Shown one piece after another: positions 49,263 through 60,181 of a stretch of 64,000 nt of DNA (the stretch's first letter is position 1; every line of letters begins with the position of its first letter). The notes beneath the pieces were generated by a model. It saw nothing but the letters and a program-made list of their open reading frames with translations, did not search any database and was not told the origin of the DNA. Both the position numbers and the translations under genes were made by a program. The DNA comes from Prescottella soli (GTDB lineage: Bacteria > Actinomycetota > Actinomycetes > Mycobacteriales > Mycobacteriaceae). The stretch is from positions 1,860,001-1,924,000 of the forward strand of contig NZ_CP157276.1 of NCBI RefSeq assembly GCF_040024445.1. The letters run 5' to 3'.

Positions 49263-51524
49263 GTGACATCCGCTTTCACCGCAACCGTACTGGGCTCCCC
49301 GCGCATCGGACCCCGTCGCGAACTCAAGAAGGCAGTCGAGTCCTACTGGGCCGGGAAACTCGATGCCTCCGCACTCGAATCGGTCGGCAAGGAACTGCGC
49401 CGACAGACGTGGACCGAACTGGTCGAGACGGGCATCGACTCCGTCCCGGTCAACGTCTTCTCGTACTACGACCAGATGCTCGACACCGCCGCGATGCTGG
49501 GGGCGCTGCCCGAGCGGGTCGCCGGGATCGCCGACGAACTGGACCGCTACTTCGCGGCCGCCCGCGGCAACGCCGACGTCGCTCCGCTCGAGATGACGAA
49601 GTGGTTCGACACCAACTACCACTACCTCGTTCCCGAGATCACCCCGGCGACGACGTTCACGCTCCACCCCGCGAAGGTGCTCGGCGAGGTCGAGGAGGCC
49701 CGGGCGCTGGGCGTTCCGGCCCGACCGGTGGTGATCGGGCCGGTCACCTTCCTGCTGCTGTCGAAGTTCGAGAACCAGGCGCCGCTGGACCGCCTCGACG
49801 ACATCGTTCCGCTGTACGCGGAGCTGCTGGGCAGGCTCGCCGACGCCGGTGTCGAGTGGGTCCAGATCGACGAACCGGCGCTGGTCGCCGACCGCACCGG
49901 CGCCGAACTGGCCGCGACCCGGGCGGTGCACGGCCGCCTCGCCGCGGTGGACCACCGCCCGGCAATCCTGGTGGCGTCGTACTTCGGTGACCTCGGGGAC
50001 GCGTTGCCGACACTCGTCGAGACCGGGGTCGAGGGCATCGCCGTCGACCTCGTCGCGGGCTCGCTCGAGTCGGTCGCCTCGACGCCGGGGCTCGAGCGCA
50101 AGCATGTCGTCGCGGGTGTCGTCGACGGCCGCAACGTCTGGCGCAACGGGCTCGACGGATCGCTGGACGCCCTCGAAACCCTCCGGGAGCGTGCGGGTTC
50201 CGTGGCCGTGTCCACGTCGTGCTCGCTGCTGCACGTCCCCTACACGCTCGAGGGCGAGGACGGCCTCGACCGCGCACTGCGGTCGTGGCTGGCGTTCGGC
50301 TCGGAGAAGATCGGCGAGGTCGCCGCTCTCGCGACCGCACTACGGCACGGGCGTGACACGATCGCCGACGAACTGTCCGACGCCCGCGCCGCGACAGCGA
50401 CCCGGGCCGCCGATCCGCGCCTGCACGACGACGCGATCCGCGACCGCCTCGCCGCGCTGACGGACGCCGACCGCAAGCGCATCCCGGCGGCGGAACGTCG
50501 CGCCCTCCAGGCGACCGAACTGCCCCTGCCGCAGTTGCCGACCACCACGATCGGTTCGTACCCGCAGACCACCGCGATCCGCGTGGCCCGCGCCGCCCTG
50601 CGCAAGGGTGACATCGATCGGGCCGAGTACGAGCGCCGCATGCGCGCCGAGATCGCCGATGTGGTTGCGCTGCAGGAGAAGCTGGGTCTGGATGTGCTCG
50701 TCCACGGCGAGCCCGAACGCAACGACATGGTCCAGTACTTCGCCGAACAACTCGACGGGTTCTTCGCCACCGCGAACGGTTGGGTGCAGTCGTACGGCAG
50801 CCGCTGCGTCCGCCCGCCGATCCTGTTCGGCGACGTGCGTCGCCCCAAGCCGATGACGGTCGACTGGATCTCGTACGCACAGTCGCTCACCGACAAGCCG
50901 GTCAAGGGCATGCTCACCGGTCCCGTCACGATCCTGGCGTGGTCGTTCGTGCGCGACGACCAGTCGCTCGCCGAGTCGGCCGACCAGGTTGCCCTCGCGA
51001 TCCGTGACGAGACGATCGACCTCGAGGCGTCCGGCGCGAGGGTGATCCAGGTGGACGAGCCGGCGCTGCGGGAGCTGCTGCCGCTGCGGGCGGCCGACCA
51101 GCCCGCCTACCTGGACTGGGCCGTCGGCGCCTTCCGGCTTGCGACGTCGGGCATCGCCGACACGACCGCGATCCACACCCACCTGTGCTATTCGGAGTTC
51201 GGTGAGGTCATCGGGGCGATCGCGGGCCTGGACGCCGACGTCACGTCCATCGAGGCGGCCCGGTCCCACATGGAGATTCTCGACGACCTCAATGCCGTCG
51301 GCTTCGACCTGGGCGTGGGACCCGGCGTCTACGACATCCACTCGCCGCGAGTGCCGTCGGTCGACGAGATCGCCGCGTCGCTGCGGGCGGCACTGAAGGC
51401 CGTCCCCGCCGAACGGCTCTGGGTCAACCCCGACTGCGGCCTCAAGACGCGTGGCAACGTCGAGGTGGAGGCCTCGCTCCGGAATCTCGTCGAGGCCGCG
51501 CGCCTGGTGCGGGCCGGGATCTAG
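49263..51524 (+). CDS. metE: Cobalamin-independent methionine synthase
   Basis: A 753-residue enzyme, the normal MetE length (about 755), transferring methyl from 5-methyltetrahydropteroyl-triglutamate to homocysteine. The N-terminal half-barrel starts [20 protein letters not shown]. The C-terminal half carries the zinc ligands H-x-C in [10 protein letters not shown] (about 637-641) and the cysteine in [12 protein letters not shown] (about 723). The GTG at 49263 is preferred over an upstream in-frame start, which would add non-homologous sequence within the leader. Regulated by the B12 riboswitch. Confidence 0.95.
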   Translation: MTSAFTATVLGSPRIGPRRELKKAVESYWAGKLDASALESVGKELRRQTWTELVETGIDSVPVNVFSYYDQMLDTAAMLGALPERVAGIADELDRYFAAARGNADVAPLEMTKWFDTNYHYLVPEITPATTFTLHPAKVLGEVEEARALGVPARPVVIGPVTFLLLSKFENQAPLDRLDDIVPLYAELLGRLADAGVEWVQIDEPALVADRTGAELAATRAVHGRLAAVDHRPAILVASYFGDLGDALPTLVETGVEGIAVDLVAGSLESVASTPGLERKHVVAGVVDGRNVWRNGLDGSLDALETLRERAGSVAVSTSCSLLHVPYTLEGEDGLDRALRSWLAFGSEKIGEVAALATALRHGRDTIADELSDARAATATRAADPRLHDDAIRDRLAALTDADRKRIPAAERRALQATELPLPQLPTTTIGSYPQTTAIRVARAALRKGDIDRAEYERRMRAEIADVVALQEKLGLDVLVHGEPERNDMVQYFAEQLDGFFATANGWVQSYGSRCVRPPILFGDVRRPKPMTVDWISYAQSLTDKPVKGMLTGPVTILAWSFVRDDQSLAESADQVALAIRDETIDLEASGARVIQVDEPALRELLPLRAADQPAYLDWAVGAFRLATSGIADTTAIHTHLCYSEFGEVIGAIAGLDADVTSIEAARSHMEILDDLNAVGFDLGVGPGVYDIHSPRVPSVDEIAASLRAALKAVPAERLWVNPDCGLKTRGNVEVEASLRNLVEAARLVRAGI

Positions 51525-51533
51525 ACGACCGAC

Positions 51534-51569
51534 CCCGGTGTCCTGGTCCCATGGGGCCGGGACACCGGG
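51534..51569 (+). terminator. Terminator of metE
   Basis: A 13-bp stem with one mismatch (CCCGGTGTCCTGG / CCGGGACACCGGG) and a 10-nt loop, nine bases after the metE stop codon. Confidence 0.7.
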
Positions 51570-51577
51570 CACCACGC

Positions 51578-52501
51578 TCACGCCCGTCGTCGCGCGGGAC
51601 GTTCGCTTCCGAAATCGCGTGCCATCCGCACCAACTCGTCCGCGGCGGTGTGCAGTGGCCCCTGCGCGCTCCACACGGCGCGCAGGGTCCGATCGAGCTT
51701 CAGTCCCTCGACCTCGACCACCGCGAGATCACCGGACGCGACGGCGTCCGCGACCGCGAGAGTGCTCAACACCGCGGGCCCCACCCCCGCCAGGACGCTG
51801 CTCCGGATCGCGCCCGAGCTGCCGAGTTCCAGGAGCGGAGCGGCACGCGAGTGGAGTTCGAGCGCGAGGTCGAGCGTGGTCCGCGTGCCGGAACCGGGCT
51901 CGCGCACGATCAACGGTGTCATCGCCAGCTCGGGCGGGGTGACGGGCCGGGTTCGGGTCGCCCACGGATGCCCGGGGTGGACGACGATCACCAGGCGATC
52001 CCGGGCCACGGGCGTACTTTTGAGCCGCTTCGGAATGGTCGGCGACTCGACGAAGCCCAGCTCACAGGAGCCGTCGGAGATCTGCTCGAACACTCGCAGC
52101 GAGTTGTGCACCTCGAGATGGATCGTCAGCTCCGGATGCGACTGGCGAAAGCGCCCCAACCACAACGGCATCAGATGCTCGGCGACGGTCATGCTGGCAC
52201 TGACGCGCAGTCCGCGTGACCGTTCCGCCCGCAGCCCGTCGACCACTTCGAGCAGCTTCTCGGTGTCGTCCAAGATCTTTCGAGCCCAGTAGGCCACCAC
52301 AGTTCCGCTGGGCGTGAGGACCGATCCGGTGGTGCTGCGCCGCAGCAACGTCATTCCGAACCGGCGTTCCAACTGCTTGATGCAGCGACTCGCGTTGGGC
52401 TGAGCCATTCCCACGAGTCGACTTGCAGCACTGAGACTTCCACAGTCGCTGACGTTGACCAACAATTCGAGCGCAGTGAAGTCGAGTGACCGGGGAGACA
52501 T
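51578..52501 (-). CDS. LysR family transcriptional regulator
   Basis: A 307-residue LTTR. The N-terminal HTH (ALELLVNVSDCGSLSAASRL then NASRCIKQLERRFG) is complete, and the periplasmic-binding-like effector domain starts near 90. The divergent gene encodes a YeiH-type exporter, a combination found widely in bacteria. A LysR-type dyad lies in the gap between them. It probably activates the exporter in response to a sulfur- or nitrogen-containing small molecule. Confidence 0.9.
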   Translation of the reverse strand: MSPRSLDFTALELLVNVSDCGSLSAASRLVGMAQPNASRCIKQLERRFGMTLLRRSTTGSVLTPSGTVVAYWARKILDDTEKLLEVVDGLRAERSRGLRVSASMTVAEHLMPLWLGRFRQSHPELTIHLEVHNSLRVFEQISDGSCELGFVESPTIPKRLKSTPVARDRLVIVVHPGHPWATRTRPVTPPELAMTPLIVREPGSGTRTTLDLALELHSRAAPLLELGSSGAIRSSVLAGVGPAVLSTLAVADAVASGDLAVVEVEGLKLDRTLRAVWSAQGPLHTAADELVRMARDFGSERPARRRA

Positions 52502-52529
52502 GCGTCGAGTGTATGGCGGCCCGAAAGAT

Positions 52530-52546
52530 CATATCAATTCGATATG
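52530..52546. promoter_or_regulatory. LysR-type dyad in the lysR/yeiH gap
   Basis: CATATC-AATTC-GATATG is a perfect 6-bp inverted repeat with 5-base spacer, the T-N11-A-like form bound by LysR regulators. It lies 28 bases upstream of the LysR start and 56 bases from the YeiH start. Confidence 0.55.
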
Positions 52547-52602
52547 AGGTGTTGCCCAATCGGGCTCTACCGAACAAACGCCCGATGGAGGATCGTTGTC
52601 CT

Positions 52603-53655
52603 GTGAAATCCGAACTGGGGCAGCAAGACGAACTGGTCGCCGCGCCCCCCTCCCCTGCCGCCGTCTCTCGGCTGGACGGAGTCCGTGCCTACGTACCGGG
52701 CATTGCACTGTCGGCCGCGGCAGCCGCCATCGCAATGGGCATCAGGCACTTCGTCCCCACACTGAGCCCGCTCCTGATCGCGATCGTGATGGGCGCCCTG
52801 GTGGCCAATCTGGTTGTGCTGCCCGCAAGCTTCAGTGCGGGAATCACGTTCTCGTCCAAGAAGCTTCTGCGGGTCGGGATCGCACTGCTGGGCCTCCAGC
52901 TGGTCCTGAGCGACATCCTGGGACTCGGATGGGGCGTCATCGCGATGGTCGTCGCGATCGTCGTTCTCGGAATCGTCGGCACCATGTTCGTGGGCAGCCT
53001 GCTGGGCCTGTCGTGGACCCAACGGGTGCTCATCGCCTGTGGCTTCTCCATCTGCGGCGCCGCTGCCGTGGCCGCTGCGGACGGTGTCGTGGAGGCGGAG
53101 GAGGAAGAGGTCCTCACCGCCGTCGCGCTCGTCGTGATCTTCGGCACGTTGATGATTCCGACCATCCCACTGCTCTCGAACGCGCTCGGCTTCGACGACA
53201 TGCAGGCGGGACTGTGGGCAGGCGGATCGATCCACGAGGTCGCGCAGGTCGTCGCCGCCGGCGGGATCATCGGCACCGCGGCCTTGACCGTGGCGACGAT
53301 CGTCAAGCTGGCCCGGGTCCTCATGCTGGCCCCCGTGATGGCCGTCCTGAGCGTGATGCAGCGCCGGCGGTCGGTCGAGCAGAGCGCCACCTCCACCCGG
53401 CCGCCGCTGGTTCCGTTCTTCGTCGTCGCGTTCCTCGGGTTCGTGGTCATCCGCTCGATGGGATTCGTTCCGGCAGGTGTCCTTTCCTTAGCGAGCTGGC
53501 TGCAGACCGCACTGTTGACGGCCGCGATGTTCGCCCTGGGCGCCGGTGTCCGCATCGCGACGATCAAGAAGGTCGGCATCCGGCCCTTCGTCCTCGCCGC
53601 CGCGTCGACGGTCTGGGTGGCGCTCATCGCGCTCGTAGGGGTCCTGCTGGTCTGA
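52603..53655 (+). CDS. YeiH family putative sulfate exporter
   Basis: A membrane protein of about 350 residues with ten or so helices. Family features are KKLLRVGIALLGLQLVLSDI, ICGAAAVAAADGVVEAEEEE and WAGGSIHEVAQVVAAG, the last a strongly conserved re-entrant-like segment. The GTG at 52603 follows GGAGG with an 11-base gap; an in-frame ATG at 52585 is the alternative. It is divergent from its probable LysR regulator. Transport of sulfate or sulfonates is assigned to the family mainly by context. Confidence 0.85.
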   Translation: MKSELGQQDELVAAPPSPAAVSRLDGVRAYVPGIALSAAAAAIAMGIRHFVPTLSPLLIAIVMGALVANLVVLPASFSAGITFSSKKLLRVGIALLGLQLVLSDILGLGWGVIAMVVAIVVLGIVGTMFVGSLLGLSWTQRVLIACGFSICGAAAVAAADGVVEAEEEEVLTAVALVVIFGTLMIPTIPLLSNALGFDDMQAGLWAGGSIHEVAQVVAAGGIIGTAALTVATIVKLARVLMLAPVMAVLSVMQRRRSVEQSATSTRPPLVPFFVVAFLGFVVIRSMGFVPAGVLSLASWLQTALLTAAMFALGAGVRIATIKKVGIRPFVLAAASTVWVALIALVGVLLV

Positions 53656-53678
53656 ACGGAATACTCCCGACCAGAACC

Positions 53679-53716
53679 ACGGGCCTGCCGCGCGATCCGT
53701 CGCACGGCAGGCCCGT
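53679..53716. terminator. Terminator between YeiH and the convergent dehydrogenase gene
   Basis: A perfect 12-bp stem (ACGGGCCTGCCG and complement) with a 14-nt loop, followed by TCTCGGTTTCTC. Confidence 0.65.
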
Positions 53717-53742
53717 TCTCGGTTTCTCGCCCCCCTGCGCGA

Positions 53743-54630
53743 CTACGGACGACGCACGTCCAGTCCGGCCCGACGTCGGGTGGCCTCGGTGATCGCGGAC
53801 CAGTCCTGGTCGGCCTGGCCGTGAGCCAGCGCATCGAGGAAGACGTTCTCGAGCACGCTACCGAAGGGCAGGCCCATGTTCACGTCGTTGGCCTGCGACA
53901 GTGCGAGCCGAACATCCTTGAGCCCCAGAGGGAGCCGGAACCCGGCGGGCTCGTAGCGACGCTGCGCGATCATCGCGCCGTAGCCCTCGTAGACCCCTCC
54001 GGGGAAGAGGCTGTCGTTCATGATCTTCATCAGCAGCTCGGGCGAGCCGCCGACCTTCTCGGCGACGGTCGTCGCCTCGGCCATCGACTGGATCGCGGTG
54101 GCGATCAGATAGTTGCCGAGAATCTTCACGACGTTCGCCTGCTTCGGATCGTCTCCGACGCGCCACGTGCGGCGTCCGATCACGTCGAGCAGGGGCGCAA
54201 CCTCGTCGATCGCGCGCGAGTCGCCCGCCACGAGGACGGTGAGTTCACCCGCCTCGGCCACCTCCGCGCGCCCGAACACCGGAGCGGCCACGTAGAAGAT
54301 GCCCCGCTCCGCCAGGCGGGACTCCGCCTCGGCGGACATCCCGGGGCTGACGGTGGCGAGATTGACGTGCACCGATCCGGATTCCGCGGCCTGCAGCGAC
54401 GACGTCGACAACACCGAATCCGCGAAAGCTCGATCGTCGGCAAGCGAGCTGAACACGACGGACTTCTGCAGCACATCGGAGAGGTCGGGTGCCTCGGACG
54501 CGCCGTAGTCGACGACGCTTGCCGCCTTGCCGGGGCTGCGGTTCCACACCGTCACGTCGTAGCCGGCTCGGGCGAGGTTGCGCGCCATCGGGCGCCCCAT
54601 CGTGCCCATACCCAGAAATCCGATGTCCAC
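53743..54630 (-). CDS. NAD(P)-dependent beta-hydroxyacid dehydrogenase (3-hydroxyisobutyrate dehydrogenase-like)
   Basis: A 295-residue oxidoreductase. The Rossmann motif is IGFLGMGTMGRPMARNL at the N-terminus. The substrate loop APVFGRAEVAEAGELTVLVA and the catalytic-lysine helix KILGNYLIATAIQSMAE (about 170) identify the beta-hydroxyacid dehydrogenase family. Typical substrates are 3-hydroxyisobutyrate, tartronate semialdehyde or glyoxylate/succinic semialdehyde. The GTG at 54630 has GGAGG five bases upstream. Confidence 0.88.
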   Translation of the reverse strand: MDIGFLGMGTMGRPMARNLARAGYDVTVWNRSPGKAASVVDYGASEAPDLSDVLQKSVVFSSLADDRAFADSVLSTSSLQAAESGSVHVNLATVSPGMSAEAESRLAERGIFYVAAPVFGRAEVAEAGELTVLVAGDSRAIDEVAPLLDVIGRRTWRVGDDPKQANVVKILGNYLIATAIQSMAEATTVAEKVGGSPELLMKIMNDSLFPGGVYEGYGAMIAQRRYEPAGFRLPLGLKDVRLALSQANDVNMGLPFGSVLENVFLDALAHGQADQDWSAITEATRRRAGLDVRRP

Positions 54631-54752
54631 AGCAACCTCCGGCGGCGAAAGCGCGGTCACACGGTTCGCCCCACTGTAACGCCGACGGGCCAGGCAGGAA
54701 CCCCACTGCGATTCTTGCCGGATAGTCCCGATTCGTCGGCTACCGTCGACCG

Positions 54753-56152
54753 GTGGGGAGTGGACTGAAGGAACACTGGAAGCTCGTGGCGCTCGGGATC
54801 GCGCTAATCGGGGCGGTCGGGACCATCATGGTCAGTGTTCTCGCGGACCGGTCGAGCGCGCCGACTTCGGCACAGGAACAGCACTCCGTCGTCATGAGCC
54901 TGAAGGATCGCCCCCGACCGGCATGGACGCTGGACATCGGCCGCCTCACCCACAACCCCGGCGACGTGCTGTTGGCCATGCCGCAGACTCTCGACACCTA
55001 CTACGGCTACGGCTCACTCTTCAATGCCGGTGACATCCTGATCGCGGCGACCGCCTATCCCCTGCCGGCGGCCGAAGGGCAGTCCGGCCGGCCCGCCGGC
55101 GCGGTCACGCTGATGGGGATCGACCCGGCCGACGGGTCGAGGATGTGGAAGGTGCGGGTCGGCAACGTCGGCCAGTGCGCCCAGGAGGTCGGACAGCGCG
55201 TCATCGCGTGCTGGGAGAATCGACGTGTCGCCTTCGTCGACATCGAGTCCGGCACCCTGCTGTCCGAGATCGGAACCGACTTCGACCTCAATGGTGCTCG
55301 GGTGGACGGGGATACGGTGTACGTCTCGGGTTCCGTTTCGGACGGCGGATCCGCTGAGTCGGTACTGACCAGTGGCACCGTCACCGACATCACCGCGAAC
55401 TTCCGACGCACCTTCGACGTTCGCGGCGATGCCGGGGCGGTCTACGCGACGCCGGACACCGGCACGATCATCGCCTACGAGCGCGGGCGTTCAGGTGAGC
55501 CTCCGTACATATACACGGTCTACGACCTCGAGACGGGCGACCGGCGGTTCGCCTTCGAGGGCGATTCGCTGCTGCAGGTCGGTGAGGGGCTCTTCCTGAC
55601 CAGCACAGGCGGGCGATCCGGGACCGTGGGAACGCAAAACGTCCTGGCGGCCGACGGATCTGTGATCCGCGCCGTTCCCATCCCCGTGTACGTTCCACAA
55701 GATCCCCCCCCGGCAAGCCGTCGACGTCGGCACCGCTCTTCCTCGGCGACGGCGCGTACGACCCGAAGACCGGCGCGGAGCTCTGGCGAAACCCTGCTCT
55801 CGTGAACGAGGGCTCCGTGCAAAGGAGCTCGGCTCTGTCGGCCGTGGCCGGACACACCGCTGTGCTCACGTCGGCGGATACCCGGACGATCACCGGGCTC
55901 GACCTGGAATCGGGTCGCCAAGTGTGGCAGACCCCGTGGGAGGACGCGTACTGGATCCGGGGCGGAGCCACCGACGGTCAGTACTTCGCCTTCAGCGACT
56001 ACACCGGCACGCATGCCATCCGGGCGAGCGACGGGAAGATCATGTGGTCCGTGCCGCTTCCCGAGGGAGCGGACCCCCGGGAGGTGGTCGTGTCGGATGC
56101 CGCCGGAACCCTCATGGTGTCGTGGCGCGACCACTTCACATTCTGGAAATGA
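54753..56152 (+). pseudogene. PQQ-like beta-propeller membrane protein, frameshifted at a C-run
   Basis: The first part is a continuous 320-codon frame: transmembrane anchor KLVALGIALIGAVGTIMVSV, then blades such as GIDPADGSRMWKVRVG and ENRRVAFVDIESGTLLSE. At 55704-55711 there is a run of eight Cs, after which the propeller continues in the next frame (ADPREV and WSVPLPEG, last blade SDAAGTLMVSWRDHFTFWK to 56152). Nine Cs would restore one protein of about 466 residues. It is either a slipped or phase-variable gene or a sequencing error. The intact product would be a membrane-anchored, externally facing WD/PQQ-like propeller. Confidence 0.75.
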
Positions 56153-56159
56153 GGTCCGT

Positions 56160-57581
56160 TCACGACGCCGGCGGATACGGCAGTCGACTGCTGAAGTCGA
56201 CGTCGACGCGAACCGGGCGGCCGATCTGCGGAAACGCCCGTTGCGCGCAGTCCGTCCGCTCGCAGATCTTGCACCCGGCCCCGATCGGGACCGGCGACAT
56301 CTGCTCGTCCAGTCGCAGACCCCGCGAATACACCAGCCGATCGGCGTGCGTGATATCGCAGCCCAGTCCCACCGCGAAACTCCGTTCCGGTGTCCCGTAC
56401 GGCCGGGCACCGTCGTCCGTGGTGCGGGCGATCCACAGGTAGGTGCGGCCGTCCGGCATCTGGGCCACCTGGGTGAGGATGCGGCCCGGTGCGGCGAACG
56501 CGTCGTGCACCACCCACAGCGGACAGCTCCCACCGACACGTGAGAAGTGGAAAGCGGTGGCGGACTGGCGCTTCGAGATGTTCCCGGCCCTGTCCGTCCG
56601 GACGAAGAAGAACGGCACTCCCCGACGGGTGGGCCGCTGCATCGTCGAGAGTCGGTGGCAGACGGTCTCGAATCCCACCTCGAACTGCAACGCGAGCATC
56701 TCGATGTCGTAGTGCAACTGCTCCGCGGCATCGAGAAACTGGCTGTACGGCAACAGCAGTGCGCCCGCGAAGTAGTTCGCCAGCCCGATCTTCGCGAGCT
56801 CACGGGCGTTGTCGCTGAGCGTCGCCGCCGCGTCCACTTGCCGGTCGATCACCGTGGATTGTGTGAGGAAGGCCAACTGCGTGGCGATCTGGAAGGCGCG
56901 TTGCCCAGGTGACAGGTGTCTCGACAGCGTCAGGATGCGGTTGGTCGCGTCGTAAATGCGTTTGGGACCGGGACGATCGGGCGGATCGGTGCGCAGCCGG
57001 ACGACGATGTCGTGCTCGGACTCGAGCAGCGCCGTCAGCTGCGTGTCGAGCGAACCGATTCGCAGACCGCTCTCGACGAACAGCCGCTCGGCGGCGTCGT
57101 CGAGTTCGGCGATGTGATTGTGCCTGTCGTAGAAGAAGTCTCGCACCTCCTCGAACGGCATCGGGACCGCATCACCTGCGCCGGAAACGGGCGCGGCCAG
57201 GTGTGCACTGAACTGCTCCAGTTGTTCTGTCACGGCCTGCAGTCTGCGATGAACGCCGACGAGCGCATGTCCGATCTCGGGCATGCGGGCGACGAACTCC
57301 TCGATGGTCGCCGGTGACGGCGACGGCGTCCCGAGCGTGGTCAGCACGTCCTGCAGGTCCGCAGCCAACCGCGCGTCCGACTCGGCCGCGAAGAAGTGGG
57401 CATCGAGGTCGAACGTCGTATTGAGTTTCAGGAGCACCGGAACGGTCAGCGGCCGCTGGTCGTTCTCTAGTTGGTTGACGTAGCTCGCCGACAGGTCCAG
57501 GATCCGGGCGAGCGCCAGCTGTGTCAGTCCGCGTTCCTCGCGCAGCCGACGCAGCCTCGGGCCGCCGTAGATCTTCTGCAT
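56160..57581 (-). CDS. prpR: PrpR/RamB-type (ScfR family) regulator of the methylcitrate cycle
   Basis: A 473-residue transcription factor. An XRE-type HTH at about 5-60 ([20 protein letters not shown] then [15 protein letters not shown]) precedes a long domain with the short-chain fatty-acid-regulator fold ([21 protein letters not shown]). A C-terminal cysteine cluster includes [19 protein letters not shown] and fits the Fe-S site of mycobacterial PrpR. AAGGG precedes the ATG at 57581. It diverges from prpDBC and should activate it with propionyl-CoA-derived signals. Confidence 0.92.
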   Translation of the reverse strand: MQKIYGGPRLRRLREERGLTQLALARILDLSASYVNQLENDQRPLTVPVLLKLNTTFDLDAHFFAAESDARLAADLQDVLTTLGTPSPSPATIEEFVARMPEIGHALVGVHRRLQAVTEQLEQFSAHLAAPVSGAGDAVPMPFEEVRDFFYDRHNHIAELDDAAERLFVESGLRIGSLDTQLTALLESEHDIVVRLRTDPPDRPGPKRIYDATNRILTLSRHLSPGQRAFQIATQLAFLTQSTVIDRQVDAAATLSDNARELAKIGLANYFAGALLLPYSQFLDAAEQLHYDIEMLALQFEVGFETVCHRLSTMQRPTRRGVPFFFVRTDRAGNISKRQSATAFHFSRVGGSCPLWVVHDAFAAPGRILTQVAQMPDGRTYLWIARTTDDGARPYGTPERSFAVGLGCDITHADRLVYSRGLRLDEQMSPVPIGAGCKICERTDCAQRAFPQIGRPVRVDVDFSSRLPYPPAS

Positions 57582-57635
57582 CTCGCGCCCTTCCACACTC
57601 TGGACCGTTGGCCCCACTCAACCATGCCGACACGC

Positions 57636-57653
57636 ATTCGCACCATTCGCAAA
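57636..57653. promoter_or_regulatory. Candidate PrpR operator in the prpR/prpD gap
   Basis: Two direct copies of ATTCGCA (57636-57642 and 57645-57651), the second continuing into AAA, lie 110 bases before prpD and 55 bases before prpR. The sequence TTCGCAAA differs by one base from the TTTGCAAA core reported for RamB/PrpR-type regulators. Confidence 0.5.
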
Positions 57654-57762
57654 ATCGGGCCACACACACCACCAAAATACGCATGTTCAGGCACTTCTCG
57701 CCGGATCCGGTTGTGCATACGCTGCGAGAACCAGCGACATCACGACATCGAAGGACACCGCG

Positions 57763-59265
57763 TTGAAGACCCATTCCGTTCACACCCACCGCTCAGCGGA
57801 GGAGTTCCCCAAGACCGAGCACCTCGCGTGGAAGATCGCCGAGGTGGCCACCGATCCGGTGGAGGTTCCGGCCGAGACCGCGGACATGATCGTCAACCGG
57901 ATCATCGACAACGCCGCCGTCGCGGCGGCGTCGGTGACCCGTCGCCCGGTGGCGAACGCGCGCGCTCAGGCGCTGGCACACCCGTACGGCCCGGGTTCGA
58001 CGGTCTTCGGTGTCGGTGGCACCTACTCGCCCGAGTGGGCGGCGTGGGCCAACGGCGTCGCGGTGCGTGAGCTCGACTTCCACGACACGTTCCTGGCCGC
58101 GGAGTACTCGCATCCGGGCGACAACATCCCCTCGATCCTGGCGGTCGCGCAGCACACCGGCCGTGGCGGCACGGACCTGATCCGCGGCCTGGCCACCGGC
58201 TACGAGATCCAGGTGGACCTGGTTCGCGCAATCTGCCTGCACGAGCACAAGATCGACCACGTCGCCCACCTCGGACCGTCCGCCGCGGCCGGCGTCGGCA
58301 CCCTGCTCGGGCTCGACACCGAGACCGTGTACCAGGCCGTGGGTCAGGCGCTGCACACCACGACCGCGACGCGGCAGTCCCGCAAGGGCGAGATTTCCAG
58401 CTGGAAGGCGTACGCACCGGCCTTCGCCGGCAAGATGGCCGTCGAGGCCGTGGACCGCGCGATCCGCGGCGAGGGCGCTCCGTCCCCCATCTGGGAGGGC
58501 GAGGACGGCGTCATCGCATGGCTGCTCGGCGGTCCGAACGCGGAATACGCTGTGCCGCTTCCCGGTCCGGGCGAGGCCAAGCGCGCCATCCTCGACACCT
58601 ACACCAAGGAGCACTCGGCGGAGTATCAGAGCCAGGCCCCCATCGACCTGGCCCGCCGGATGCGCGACCGCATCGGCGATCTCGACCAGATCGCGTCGAT
58701 CGTGCTGCACACCAGCCACCACACCCACGTCGTGATCGGCACCGGCTCGAACGATCCGCAGAAGTTCGATCCGACCGCCAGCCGCGAGACCCTCGACCAC
58801 TCGGTGATGTACATCTTTGCGGTCGCGTTGCAGGACGGCACGTGGCACCACGAGCGTTCGTACGCACCGGAGCGCGCGCAGCGTCCCGACACGATCGAGC
58901 TGTGGCACAAGATCTCCACCGCCGAGGATCCGGAGTGGACGCGGCGTTATCACTCGGCCGACCCGGACGAGAAGGCGTTCGGTGCCCGCGCCGAGGTCAC
59001 GCTGCGCAGCGGCGAGGTGATCGTCGACGAGCTGGCGATCGCCGACGCGCACCCGCTCGGTGCCCGGCCGTTCGCCCGCGACCAGTACATCGCCAAGTTC
59101 CGCACCCTCGCCGACGGTGTCGTCGATCCGGTCGAGCAGGACCGCTTCCTCGACGCCGCGCAGCGCACCCCGAAGCTGAAGGCCGGCGAGCTGAACCAGC
59201 TCACGTTCACGGTCACCGGCGACGTCCTCGCCCGCTCGCCCAAGTCGCCGAAGGGACTGTTCTGA
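57763..59265 (+). CDS. prpD: 2-methylcitrate dehydratase
   Basis: A 500-residue MmgE/PrpD-family enzyme converting 2-methylcitrate to 2-methyl-cis-aconitate in propionyl-CoA detoxification. [20 protein letters not shown], the active-site loop [20 protein letters not shown] and [20 protein letters not shown] are conserved. The TTG start has AAGGA seven bases upstream. It is followed one base later by prpB and then prpC, a tight operon. Confidence 0.95.
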   Translation: MKTHSVHTHRSAEEFPKTEHLAWKIAEVATDPVEVPAETADMIVNRIIDNAAVAAASVTRRPVANARAQALAHPYGPGSTVFGVGGTYSPEWAAWANGVAVRELDFHDTFLAAEYSHPGDNIPSILAVAQHTGRGGTDLIRGLATGYEIQVDLVRAICLHEHKIDHVAHLGPSAAAGVGTLLGLDTETVYQAVGQALHTTTATRQSRKGEISSWKAYAPAFAGKMAVEAVDRAIRGEGAPSPIWEGEDGVIAWLLGGPNAEYAVPLPGPGEAKRAILDTYTKEHSAEYQSQAPIDLARRMRDRIGDLDQIASIVLHTSHHTHVVIGTGSNDPQKFDPTASRETLDHSVMYIFAVALQDGTWHHERSYAPERAQRPDTIELWHKISTAEDPEWTRRYHSADPDEKAFGARAEVTLRSGEVIVDELAIADAHPLGARPFARDQYIAKFRTLADGVVDPVEQDRFLDAAQRTPKLKAGELNQLTFTVTGDVLARSPKSPKGLF

Positions 59266-59266
59266 C

Positions 59267-60181
59267 ATGGCCGGCCTCATCGCTGCCACCACCACGGCCG
59301 CCGACAAGCGCCACGCGCTGCGCGCCGGCCTGTCCTCGGGGAAGATCCAGCGCCTGCCCGGTGCGATCAATCCGTTGACCGCCAAGCTGATCCAGGAGAT
59401 CGGGTTCGAGGGCGTCTACGTCTCGGGCGGTGCGTTCTCCGCCGGGCTCGGCCTGCCCGACATCGGGCTGACCACGCTCACCGAGGTCGTCGCGCACAGC
59501 CGGCAGATCGCCGGCGTCACCGACCTGCCCGTGCTCATCGATGCCGACACCGGCTTCGGCGAGCCCATGTCGGCGGCACGCACCGTCCTCGCCGCCGAGG
59601 ACGCCGGCATCGCCGGCCTGCACCTCGAGGACCAGGTCAACCCCAAGCGCTGCGGCCACCTCGACGGCAAAGCCATTGTCCCCACCGACGACATGGTCCG
59701 TCGCCTGCGCGCCGCCGTCGCGGCTCGACGTGACGCGAACTTCGTGATCTGCGCCCGCACCGACGCCGCCGGGATCGACGGCATCGATGCCGCGATCGAG
59801 CGGGCCAAGGCCTACGCCGACGCCGGCGCCGACATGATCTTCACCGAGGCCCTGCACACCGAGGCGGACTTCGCGAAGTTCCGCGCGGCAGTGGACATCC
59901 CGTTGCTCGCGAACATGACCGAGTTCGGCAAGTCCAGGCTCATCCCCGCGCAGACGCTCGGGGACATCGGCTACAACGCGGTGATCTACCCGGTTACTAC
60001 GCTGCGTCTCGCGATGGGCGCCATCGAACGGGGGCTGCGCGAGATCCACGCGACTGGCACCCAGGAGGGTCAGCTCGACCAGATGCAGACTCGCTCCCGG
60101 CTCTACGAGCTTCTCGAGTACGAGCGCTACAACGAGTTCGATTCCGGAGTCTTCAACTTCACGCTCGGAGGGAACCAATGA
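59267..60181 (+). CDS. prpB: 2-methylisocitrate lyase
   Basis: A 304-residue isocitrate-lyase-superfamily enzyme that splits 2-methylisocitrate into pyruvate and succinate. GGAFSAGLGLPDIGLTTLTE, the Mg-binding LIDADTGFGEP and the catalytic cysteine loop NPKRCGHLDGK are all present. Its stop codon overlaps the prpC ATG. No insertions distinguish it from PrpB, so dedicated isocitrate lyase activity is unlikely. Confidence 0.95.
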   Translation: MAGLIAATTTAADKRHALRAGLSSGKIQRLPGAINPLTAKLIQEIGFEGVYVSGGAFSAGLGLPDIGLTTLTEVVAHSRQIAGVTDLPVLIDADTGFGEPMSAARTVLAAEDAGIAGLHLEDQVNPKRCGHLDGKAIVPTDDMVRRLRAAVAARRDANFVICARTDAAGIDGIDAAIERAKAYADAGADMIFTEALHTEADFAKFRAAVDIPLLANMTEFGKSRLIPAQTLGDIGYNAVIYPVTTLRLAMGAIERGLREIHATGTQEGQLDQMQTRSRLYELLEYERYNEFDSGVFNFTLGGNQ

